Assembly (NCBI GenBank): GCA_942493045.1
Contig: OW818665.1
Span: 3,038,001-3,102,000 of the forward strand
Reading direction: 5' to 3'
Length of the DNA stretch: 64,000 nt
Source: Teretinema sp942493045
Lineage (GTDB): Bacteria > Spirochaetota > Spirochaetia > Treponematales > Treponemataceae
Part shown: piece after piece, positions 49,445-56,442 of the stretch
How positions within the stretch are numbered: position 1 is the first letter of the stretch
How the letters are laid out: each line of letters opens with the position of its first letter
Program-made: the position numbers and the translations under genes
Notes under the pieces: model-generated
What the model was told of the DNA's origin: nothing
What the model saw: only the letters and a program-made list of their open reading frames with translations
Database searches by the model: none

Positions 49445-49480
49445 TTGTAAACTATACCATGATCCTTCAAGACTTGGCAA
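49430..49480 (-). promoter_or_regulatory. Promoter and operator of the second GH16 gene
   Basis: TTGCCA (49480-49475), 18 bases, TATAGT (49456-49451) on the minus strand; operator TGTAGACGTATACA (49430-49443; 13 of 14 matches to O1) covers +1 to +14 and lies within the first codons. Confidence 0.75.
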
Positions 49481-49519
49481 GAAAAACCGAGCTCATCAGG
49501 GCCGGAAATTGTATCGTGA

Positions 49520-50416
49520 TTAGGCTTGGAGAGAATCGAAGGCCGCGATAACGTCGAAGAGCTCCGCGTCAATGCTGTCCTTACGCAAACGGTGGAAGGT
49601 GCTGTTAAAATTTTGCAGCAGTTCGTCGATATTCTGATCGGCGCGATGCATAGCGGCGAGGCGGCTGGCGTTCTCGCTGGCCAGTGATTCTGCGCATGAG
49701 CGGAAAAGAGAAACAAATAAATATTCGTTGATCAGGGCGCGTAGAGTGGCAGTATTGTTGCCGAAAACCTCAGAATACCTTCCTGAAGGCCAGGAGAGTG
49801 TGTTAAGATTTTTAAGCCATTTCTGGTCGAGCGGCAAGAGCCGTTGGGCAATCGGCGAATATATCGCTTCCGACTGCGGACGATTATAAAAGAGATACAG
49901 TTCCGCGTCCTCGGTCCGGGGTCGATTTTTTTCAGTCGCCACCAGAATTTCTCCGACGAGCGGCACTATACCCTTGACGGAAGCTGGAAGTTCGAAAAGC
50001 GCGATAACCGGCACTCCAACAGCACGCAGTCGGGCATGAACGCGCTCTCCAACGGCCCAGACCCTGGCTTTTCCCGGCAGTTCTGAGAGCTTTGCCAAGG
50101 CAAAATCGCAAATAATATCGTTGAACTGTCCGACCAGACCCTGATCGGAACCAAAGACTATCGCGTCTATTACCGGCTCTCGTCCTGTTGCCTGAGCAAG
50201 GAGTGTCTTTTGAGCAAGGGGAGTCCTCTGAGCCGTATTGCGAAGACAGGCGCTCAGTCCCAACTCGACAGACCGATAGTATTCGGTTAAGGCGCGTACC
50301 GAGTTTTCATATTGGCCTATGCTGGAAGCCGCCACGGCCTTCATCGTACGGACTACGGACCTGAGGTCCTGGGAGCTGTGTATCTTACGGCGAAGACTTG
50401 CAATAGTGTTGCTCAT
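49520..50416 (-). CDS. atpG: N-ATPase gamma subunit
   Basis: A 298-residue gamma subunit, the central rotor stalk linking the catalytic head to the c-ring. N-terminal helix TIASLRRKIHSSQDLRSVVRTMKAVAAS is typical, as is DAIVFGSDQGLVGQFNDII in the middle and the C-terminal helix DELLQNFNSTFHRLRKDSIDAELFDV. Start ATG 50416 overlaps the atpA stop codon. It is the last gene of an atpDCQRBEFAG-ordered operon. No clear terminator follows; the divergent-looking GH16 promoter lies just downstream. Confidence 0.9.
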   Translation of the reverse strand: MSNTIASLRRKIHSSQDLRSVVRTMKAVAASSIGQYENSVRALTEYYRSVELGLSACLRNTAQRTPLAQKTLLAQATGREPVIDAIVFGSDQGLVGQFNDIICDFALAKLSELPGKARVWAVGERVHARLRAVGVPVIALFELPASVKGIVPLVGEILVATEKNRPRTEDAELYLFYNRPQSEAIYSPIAQRLLPLDQKWLKNLNTLSWPSGRYSEVFGNNTATLRALINEYLFVSLFRSCAESLASENASRLAAMHRADQNIDELLQNFNSTFHRLRKDSIDAELFDVIAAFDSLQA

Positions 50417-51932
50417 AAGGCGAGCGCGCCTCGCGCGGCATCGATCATCGTCGCCCGATCGGCATCGCTTAGTTTTTCGGCTGAATCCAAACGGGCGCGC
50501 AGGGCTTCGGGCAGCGCGTTAACGGCACGGAATAAGGCGTTTTCGGCTTCGACTATCCGCTCGAGAGGTATGGAGTCCATGAGGTTCTCCGCCAGGGCCA
50601 GCAGTAAACCGATTTGCTCGCTTACGGAGACTGGAGAAAATTCGCTTTGCTTAAGGCAGGCGCGGATGCGTTTACCGTGTTCAATCGTCGTTTTGGTTTC
50701 TTCGTCCATTCGCGCTCCAAAACGGGAAAAGGTTTCCAATTCTTCAAACTGAGCATAGGAGAGTTTGAGATCGCCCGTTACGGCGCGGTAGGCCGCTCGC
50801 TGGGCCTTTCCGCCAACCCGCGACACCGATTTGCCTACATCCACCGCCGGCAGTACGCCTAATTCGAACAATGCCGGGGACAGGTATATCTGCCCGTCCG
50901 TAATTGAAATGAGGTTGGTCGGAATATAGGCGGAAATATCCTGCGACTCGGTCTCGATAATCGGCAAGGCGTGAGTGATCCGCCGCCGAGTTCTTTGCGG
51001 AGGTGCGTCGAACGTTCCAGCAGGCGCGAATGGATATAGAAGATGTCGCCCGGGAAGGCTTCGCGGCCTGGAGGTCGGCGCAGCAAGAGCGACAGTTCCC
51101 GGTAAGCGCGGGCGTGATGGGTGAGGTCATCGTAGACAATTAACACGTCGCGGCCTTTTTCCATAAAGGCTTCCGCGATGCTGGTGGCGGCATAGGGAGC
51201 GACGTAGGTTAGCCCCGGCGGATCATTGCCCCGGGTGAGGACGACGACGGTATAATCCATTGCTCCTTTCTCACGCAGTACCGCCAGCGTTTTCGCGACA
51301 GCCGACGCCCTCTGGCCCAAGGCGCAGTAGACGCATAAAACCCCGCTCTCCTTCTGGTTGAGGATAGTGTCGATCGCGATCGCGGTCTTGCCGGTTTGCC
51401 GGTCGCCGAGTATCAGCTCGCGTTGCCCGCGCCCAATGGGGATGAGGGCGTCGATAACTTTCAGCCCGGTCGAGAGCGGCTCTGTAACGGGGGCGCGGTC
51501 CATGATGTGCGGAGAAGGTCTTTCTACGGGAAGTCGTTCGGAAGATATTATCGGGCCGTTTCCGTCGAGAGGGTGACCGAGCGGGTCAATTACCCGTCCG
51601 AGCAATTCATCCCCAACGACTACATCCATAACCCTGCCGGTACGCCGGACCTCGTCTCCCGCGTGAAGGTGTGTGTATTCACCGAGTAAGACTACGCCGA
51701 TTTCTTCAGCGTCTACGTTGAACGCAATACCGAGAACATCACCGGGAAAGCGGATCAGTTCCTCGAAGCCGACGCCTCCTAGTCCTGATACGGTGGCTAT
51801 AGCGGTAGAGACTTTTGTGATCCTTCCCAGCTCTTGAACTTCAAGTCGCGGGACAAACTCTCCATGAGTTTTTTTAATTTTCGCGAATGCCTCGTCATAA
51901 TAGACCTGAAGGGGACTTGGAATCTCTGTCAT
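50413..51932 (-). pseudogene. atpA: N-ATPase alpha subunit, interrupted by one missing base
   Basis: The alpha subunit forms the non-catalytic sites of the F1 head. The first part (51932 to about 50970) includes the Walker A GDRQTGKTAIA and runs to KELGGGSLT; the second continues with LPIIETESQDISAYIPTNLI and the rest of the protein. The normal family sequence reads GSLTALPIIET, so one base, a G of a GGCC, is missing between 50970 and 50969. Repairing it gives 506 residues, the usual length. All neighbours are intact, so this is either an assembly/sequencing error or a very recent mutation that would abolish the enzyme. Start and stop overlap atpF and atpG. Confidence 0.9.
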
Positions 51933-52693
51933 TGGTTATTGGCCTTTATCAGATCGCTAAAATCTTCTTTTAAAGAAGATAGATAATCGGCTATATTCCA
52001 GGCGATTTTATGACCGTCGAAGACGAGTTCTATCCCGCCGATCAAATCTGATTTAGATTCGAAAGCGACCTTAGACTGAGTCTCAAGAATTTCCTTGAGC
52101 GCGGCCTCTATTGAGCTGCGCAGTTCCGGAGAAGTCTCGAAAGCGGTTCGAATGGTAACTGTCGTTGACTCTTTTTTTAGCGCGGTGACCATGGCTTCTT
52201 TTTGTGAGGCGCTCATATCACGTAAGCGCCGAGTAAAGACGGCTACAATCTGTTCTTCCAAACTGGCTTCCGCAATATCCTGCAATATCTTTCGGGTAAC
52301 GGAGAGTACTTCGCTCTCCATCCTGTCCCTGACTGTTTTACGTAAGGCTGTTTCTTCGACAATCAAAGAATCTCGCCGTTTTTCGCTGAATTCATCCGCC
52401 TCAGAGCGCGCCTCTTGCAAAAGACGCTTCTTTTCAGAATTGCCCTCATCTTGCGCCTGTTTTAGAAAGTCGCCGCGTTGCCGGTCAAGGTCTCTCGTCT
52501 TGAGGTCATACTCTTCCTTCTGTTTTTGGGCGTCTGTCTTTGCGGCTTCGCCCTTCTCAAGGGTTTCACCGATCAGCTTTTCCCGCTCGTCAATGGCCTT
52601 GAGGATCGGCTTGTACAGAAAGCGTTTCATTAACCATAACAGGATGAGGAAGTTGAGTGCCTGGGCGACGACGGTGAACCAATCAATAGTCAT
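51929..52693 (-). CDS. atpF: N-ATPase b subunit, long form
   Basis: A 254-residue peripheral-stalk subunit; ordinary b subunits are about 160. One N-terminal helix (WFTVVAQALNFLILLWLMKRFLY) is followed by a long charged coiled coil (REKLIGETLEKGEAAKTDA, KEEYDLKTRDLDRQRGDFL) and a C-terminal domain (LRSSIEAALKEILETQS) resembling the delta subunit, which would explain why the operon lacks atpH. Long b subunits of this kind are typical of N-ATPases. ATGA overlap with atpA; four-base gap from atpE. Confidence 0.88.
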   Translation of the reverse strand: MTIDWFTVVAQALNFLILLWLMKRFLYKPILKAIDEREKLIGETLEKGEAAKTDAQKQKEEYDLKTRDLDRQRGDFLKQAQDEGNSEKKRLLQEARSEADEFSEKRRDSLIVEETALRKTVRDRMESEVLSVTRKILQDIAEASLEEQIVAVFTRRLRDMSASQKEAMVTALKKESTTVTIRTAFETSPELRSSIEAALKEILETQSKVAFESKSDLIGGIELVFDGHKIAWNIADYLSSLKEDFSDLIKANNQ

Positions 52694-52696
52694 GTC

Positions 52697-52975
52697 TTAC
52701 TTTCCCGCAACTGCGATGACATGATTCCAGAAGGGATTGGCGAAGATCAGAATCATCGAGACCACGAAGCAATAAATGGCGGTAGATTCAACCATCGCCA
52801 GGCCGACGAACAAGGTTCGCGTAATGGTCGCGGAGGCATCCGGTTGCTGGGCTAACGAAGTCAGCGCCGTGGCGACGGCCTTCCCCTCACCCAGGGCGGG
52901 GGCCATGGTCCCAAATGCTGTAGTGATGCCGGCGATGATGATCGACACCAGGGCGATAATGGTTATGCTGTCCAT
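52697..52975 (-). CDS. atpE: N-ATPase c subunit with two-carboxylate Na+-type site
   Basis: A 92-residue rotor-ring proteolipid of two helices. Helix 1 has TMAPALGEGKA with Glu30; helix 2 has LAMVESTAIYCF with Glu63-Ser64-Thr65; the polar loop is LAQQPDA. The ES(T) motif plus an additional helix-1 Glu is the pattern reported for N-ATPase c subunits and points to Na+ coupling. CTCCTTATG-like spacing in the preceding gene supplies a ribosome site (AAGGAGA). Confidence 0.93.
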   Translation of the reverse strand: MDSITIIALVSIIIAGITTAFGTMAPALGEGKAVATALTSLAQQPDASATITRTLFVGLAMVESTAIYCFVVSMILIFANPFWNHVIAVAGK

Positions 52976-52984
52976 ATGTTCTCC

Positions 52985-53677
52985 TTATGAATTGACTGTT
53001 TCCAATTTGTGTTTTCTGACCCGTGTCGCGGCTGCGATATACACCGCCGCCAATATGCTGAAGATGTAAGCCTGCACCAGACCAGTGAGTAAGCCTAGCA
53101 GCGTCATGATGATGGGGAAGAGGAACGGAGTTATCACAAGCAATATGGCGACGATCATCGCCCCGCTCATCATGTTTCCGAACAGACGCACCGCCAGGGC
53201 CAGGGTTCGCGAAAATTTGCCGATAATATTAAACGGCAGCATGATGAAGGTCGGTTTGATATATGTTTTAAGGTAATTGCCCAAACCCTGCTCTGTGACG
53301 CCGAAATATGGTACGGCGATGAACACGGCGAGAGCCAATGTGGTCGTGGTCGAGAGCGAGCCGGTCGGTGGCTCGTAACCGGGAATAACCGTGAATAGAC
53401 TGGAGGTCGCGATAAACAGAAAAAGCGTTCCCAGAAAACTAATATACCTTTCCGGATTTGAGAGGCCGATATCTGCTATCTGTTTTTCGATGCCGGTAAC
53501 GACGATTTCCAGAAGATTCTGGGCGCGGGATCTTTTCCCTGTAACGGACAATTTACGGGTGACTATTTTTGACCCGACTGCCAAAACGATAATTATGAGC
53601 CAGGTAAACACAATGGTGGCGTTTAGTTTTACAAAACCGTACTGCCAGAATATCAGCTCATCGGGACTGAGACGCAT
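52985..53677 (-). CDS. atpB: N-ATPase a subunit
   Basis: A 230-residue membrane subunit that forms the ion half-channels against the c-ring. The essential arginine lies in LALAVRLFGNMMSG, the hallmark of the fourth helix region. PERYISFLGTLFLFIATSSL and the final LLTGLVQAYIFSILAAVYI helices agree with the family. The ATG at 53677 lies inside the end of atpR (20-base overlap), which implies tight coupling. Confidence 0.93.
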   Translation of the reverse strand: MRLSPDELIFWQYGFVKLNATIVFTWLIIIVLAVGSKIVTRKLSVTGKRSRAQNLLEIVVTGIEKQIADIGLSNPERYISFLGTLFLFIATSSLFTVIPGYEPPTGSLSTTTTLALAVFIAVPYFGVTEQGLGNYLKTYIKPTFIMLPFNIIGKFSRTLALAVRLFGNMMSGAMIVAILLVITPFLFPIIMTLLGLLTGLVQAYIFSILAAVYIAAATRVRKHKLETVNS

Positions 53678-53978
53678 ATTCGGCCTCCGCTTCGGCGCCG
53701 CTCGTTTTTTTCATTCTTAGTGCGTATTGAAACATCAGCAGACGGGCGATAAAGAATCCCGCAACGCAGAGTGCCAGATTCTGCCATCTTCCGGCGGAGA
53801 CCAGGTAGAAGCCTCCCAGAGTGACAGCGATGCGGATTATCAAACTTCCAAAAAACCAAAGAGCGGGATGTTTGGATAAAAGACCGCGCTTGATTGTCCA
53901 GAAAAGACCGGCGAAGAAGAAAGTCCCCAACAGCAACCCGGCGGCCATGGCTGCAACCATCGCAGCAATATTATTCAT
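53658..53978 (-). CDS. atpR: N-ATPase subunit AtpR
   Basis: A 106-residue protein with three helices: an N-terminal MVAAMAAGLLLGTFFFAGLFW, then LWFFGSLIIRIAVTLGGFYLV and LALCVAGFFIARLLMFQYAL. The conserved arginine-containing second and third helices match the AtpR family found only in N-ATPase operons, where it is thought to help assemble the c-ring. Starts overlap atpQ (ATGAATAA) and ends inside atpB. Confidence 0.88.
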   Translation of the reverse strand: MNNIAAMVAAMAAGLLLGTFFFAGLFWTIKRGLLSKHPALWFFGSLIIRIAVTLGGFYLVSAGRWQNLALCVAGFFIARLLMFQYALRMKKTSGAEAEAEYASQSR

Positions 53979-54282
53979 CGGTGTCCTCCTCTTTCATTTC
54001 CCTGCCTTCATTGTTTATCCAGCGCCAGGCATTGACGCAGCCAAAAATCAGACCGATTAACAATATCGTCAAAGTCCAGGAATACTTCCCGGGGAAACGC
54101 TCGTCGAGCCAAAAGCCAAGAGCCGCGCCGAGCAGGGTTGGAACGGTCACTGACCAACCGATCAGCCCCATCATCCCCAATCCATACCATACGCCTTGCA
54201 CTCCTCTCCGTTTTACCCGGATTTTCCGCATGGCCTTACTGCGGATTTTACTGCTCAAGGCGCTTTTATCGCTCTTATTCAT
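53971..54282 (-). CDS. atpQ: N-ATPase subunit AtpQ (AtpZ/AtpI-like)
   Basis: A 103-residue two-helix protein with a strongly basic N-terminus (SKIRSKAMRKIRVKRRGVQ) and helices GLGMMGLIGWSVTVPTLLGAALG and WTLTILLIGLIFGCVNAWRW; the GxxxG-rich first helix and DERFPGKYSWT loop are typical of AtpQ, an AtpI/AtpZ-like protein possibly involved in Mg/Ca uptake or c-ring assembly. I use ATG 54282, whose ATGAATAA overlaps the atpC stop; five extra codons upstream are possible. Confidence 0.85.
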   Translation of the reverse strand: MNKSDKSALSSKIRSKAMRKIRVKRRGVQGVWYGLGMMGLIGWSVTVPTLLGAALGFWLDERFPGKYSWTLTILLIGLIFGCVNAWRWINNEGREMKEEDTDE

Positions 54283-54682
54283 GATTAAAGCCGGCAATTT
54301 GACGAAGAAAGGCGCTTTCCATTCTGGACATTACTGAGCGGACATTTTGTTCTTGTTCGTTCATCATCATAAATTCTTTCTCGACTGTCTCCTGTAACTG
54401 TCGCAGGTCCGTTCCTCCAATGGCGTTGCGAACGGAAACCAGGACGTCAAAACCAGTCTTGACTAATATGCCCTGATCGACGGCTAGATAGGATTCGCTA
54501 CCGGCGCTGTTTTTGTAGGCGAGGATGCCCGGCGTGAGGGCTGCTACGCAATCAACTCTATGGGGAAGAATTCCCAGCGATCCGGCTTCTGTATCTGCGA
54601 CAATGCCAGTGACGCCGCTTACCGAGGCGAAGACGCAAAACGGCAGAAGAATTTTTAGGTTCATCAGCGATTTATCCGGCAT
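54275..54682 (-). CDS. atpC: N-ATPase epsilon subunit
   Basis: A 135-residue epsilon subunit: beta-sandwich NLKILLPFCVFASVSGVTGIV with SLGILPHRVDCVAALTPGIL, then a C-terminal helical part (DLRQLQETVEKEFMMMNEQE). It regulates the F1 rotor. ATG 54682 follows GAGG by six bases and overlaps the end of atpD by 11 bases; a start at MNLKILLP (54664) is a reasonable alternative. Confidence 0.88.
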   Translation of the reverse strand: MPDKSLMNLKILLPFCVFASVSGVTGIVADTEAGSLGILPHRVDCVAALTPGILAYKNSAGSESYLAVDQGILVKTGFDVLVSVRNAIGGTDLRQLQETVEKEFMMMNEQEQNVRSVMSRMESAFLRQIAGFNHE

Positions 54683-56084
54683 TGACGGCCTCTTTTTTTG
54701 ACGTTCCCTTTGCTTCCTCTATTCCTCCGATCATGTAAAAAGAGCGTTCCGGGTAGTCCTTGAACTCGTCGCGCAGAATCCTTTCGCACCCATCCAGGGA
54801 TTCCGCAAGCGTGACGAGTTTGCCCTGTAAGCCGGTAAATTTTTCGGTGGTAAAAAAGGGCTGGGTAAAAAACCGTTCCAGGCGTCTGGCCCGGACGACG
54901 AGCTCCCGGTCCTCTGAGGAGAGCTGTTCCAGCCCGAGCATGGCTATGATATCCTTGAGATCTTCGTATTGGGCCAGGGTACTCCGAATCTCCTGCGCCA
55001 GACGGTAATGCCGTTCTCCAATGATAAGCGGAGTCGCCATTTTCGAACTGGACTGCAGTGGGTCGATTGCCGGATAGAGAGCCTGACTCGCGCGTTTGCG
55101 CGAGAGCACAATAGAAGCTGACAGATGCGAAAAGGTATGCACAGCCGCGGGATCAGTAAAGTCATCCGCGGGAATGTATACCGCCTGTATCGAGGTGATA
55201 GCCCCGCTCTCGGTATTGGCGATTCTCTCTTCCAGTTGGGCCAATTCGGTACCCATTGTCGGCTGGTAGCCTAGGCGGGAGGGCATCTGTCCCAATAAGC
55301 CTGACACTTCCGATCCGGCCTGGATAAAACGGAAAATATTGTCGATCAGCAGCAGTACGTCGCGCCGATCTTCGTCGCGGAAATATTCGGCCATGGTAAG
55401 CGCCGCATGTCCGATGCGGAAGCGGCTGCCGGGAGGTTCATTCATCTGGGCGAACAGCATCACCATGTGGGGCAGGACTCCCGCGTCTTTCATCTCCCGG
55501 TAGAGTTCTTCGCCTTCACGGCACCGCTCTCCGATGCCGCAAAAAATACTGACGCCTTCTTGGTGTCCGATCATGTTGTGAATCATTTCGGTGAGCAGAA
55601 CAGTCTTGCCGACGCCGGCGCCGCCGAACAGGCCGGCCTTGCCGCCTCGCTCGAGCGGAACCAGCACGTCGATAACCTTGATACCCGTTTCGAAAATCTC
55701 TGAAGTAGTCGCATGCCTCTGAAGAGACGGCGGAGCCTGATGGACCGATTTCCACCGGATGTCCACTGGCTCGTCCTGCCTGTCGATAGCCTTCCCGAAA
55801 ACGTTGAACATCCGCGAGAGAATTCCCTTGCCAATGGGAGCCATCAGGGTGTCCCCCGAATCTTCAACCGGAGCCCCGCGGGCCAATCCTTGAGTGGGAG
55901 TCAGCGCTATTCCTCTGACGTGCTGTGCGTCGAGTTGCGCCAGTACCTCGATAACTATCTTTCCATTTTCTGCGTGTAGCAGAGAATAGATTGCAGGCAA
56001 ACGGGAATCGAACTTAATGTCGACAACGCTACCGCGAACCGAAGCTACGGTGCCCAGGTTGAGTTGATCGGGTAGAGTAGTCAT
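54672..56084 (-). CDS. atpD: N-ATPase beta subunit
   Basis: A 470-residue catalytic subunit. Walker A GGAGVGKTVLL, the catalytic-Glu region GERCREGEELYREM, Walker B VLLLIDNIFRF and the DELSEED-like/late part LEQLSSEDRELVVRARR are visible. Note DNIFRF where ordinary beta subunits read DNIFRF/Y, so it is intact. I start at ATG 56084 (MTTLPDQLN), the family start; the longer frame would run into a hairpin. First gene of the nine-gene operon, about 130 bases after the DUF5320-like gene. Confidence 0.95.
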   Translation of the reverse strand: MTTLPDQLNLGTVASVRGSVVDIKFDSRLPAIYSLLHAENGKIVIEVLAQLDAQHVRGIALTPTQGLARGAPVEDSGDTLMAPIGKGILSRMFNVFGKAIDRQDEPVDIRWKSVHQAPPSLQRHATTSEIFETGIKVIDVLVPLERGGKAGLFGGAGVGKTVLLTEMIHNMIGHQEGVSIFCGIGERCREGEELYREMKDAGVLPHMVMLFAQMNEPPGSRFRIGHAALTMAEYFRDEDRRDVLLLIDNIFRFIQAGSEVSGLLGQMPSRLGYQPTMGTELAQLEERIANTESGAITSIQAVYIPADDFTDPAAVHTFSHLSASIVLSRKRASQALYPAIDPLQSSSKMATPLIIGERHYRLAQEIRSTLAQYEDLKDIIAMLGLEQLSSEDRELVVRARRLERFFTQPFFTTEKFTGLQGKLVTLAESLDGCERILRDEFKDYPERSFYMIGGIEEAKGTSKKEAVNAG

Positions 56085-56133
56085 CTTTTTGTATTCCTGT
56101 TTTGGCAGTGTGTAGTTAAAAAAGCCATACATA

Positions 56134-56180
56134 AAACGTACGCAACCGTAAAGACGGTATCTGTGCGGTAGCGTACGTTT
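56134..56180 (-). promoter_or_regulatory. Large hairpin upstream of atpD
   Basis: AAACGTACGC (56134-56143) pairs with GCGTACGTTT (56171-56180), and ACCG/CGGT extend the stem inside. On the minus strand TTTTATG follows. It may terminate transcription from the DUF5320-like/phosphoketolase side, or be a regulatory dyad for the ATPase operon. Confidence 0.5.
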
Positions 56181-56217
56181 AAGTTTAAAGGGTAAAAAAA
56201 ATCTCCAATGGCCCGGC

Positions 56218-56406
56218 TTATTTTTTTTGGTTTTCCTTAGTTCCTTTTTTTCCGCCCGTCATTGGACCTTGACCAATACCCTTTCCAGCCTCCGGTTCAG
56301 TACCTTGTCCCATACCCTTTCCGGCGCCCAGTCCGGCACCAATTCTAAGTCCATGACCGTCTTTCACTCCCTGTCCTTTGGGTCCTGTTCCATCTTTGTT
56401 CGGCAT
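56218..56406 (-). CDS. Small Gly-rich DUF5320-like protein
   Basis: A 62-residue protein beginning MPNKDGTGPKGQG and containing GAGLGAGKGMGQG and GKGIGQGPMTGGKKG. The opening and the GQGPMTG motif are those of DUF5320 (compare MPGRNQTGPAGQGPMTGR at 19643), but the coiled-coil tail is missing. Function unknown. AAAGGAG precedes the ATG. It sits between phosphoketolase and the N-ATPase operon on the same strand, a context different from the ORP operon. Confidence 0.7.
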   Translation of the reverse strand: MPNKDGTGPKGQGVKDGHGLRIGAGLGAGKGMGQGTEPEAGKGIGQGPMTGGKKGTKENQKK

Positions 56407-56442
56407 AAGTATCTCCTTTGCTTTGGTAGGCCTGACGACTTG

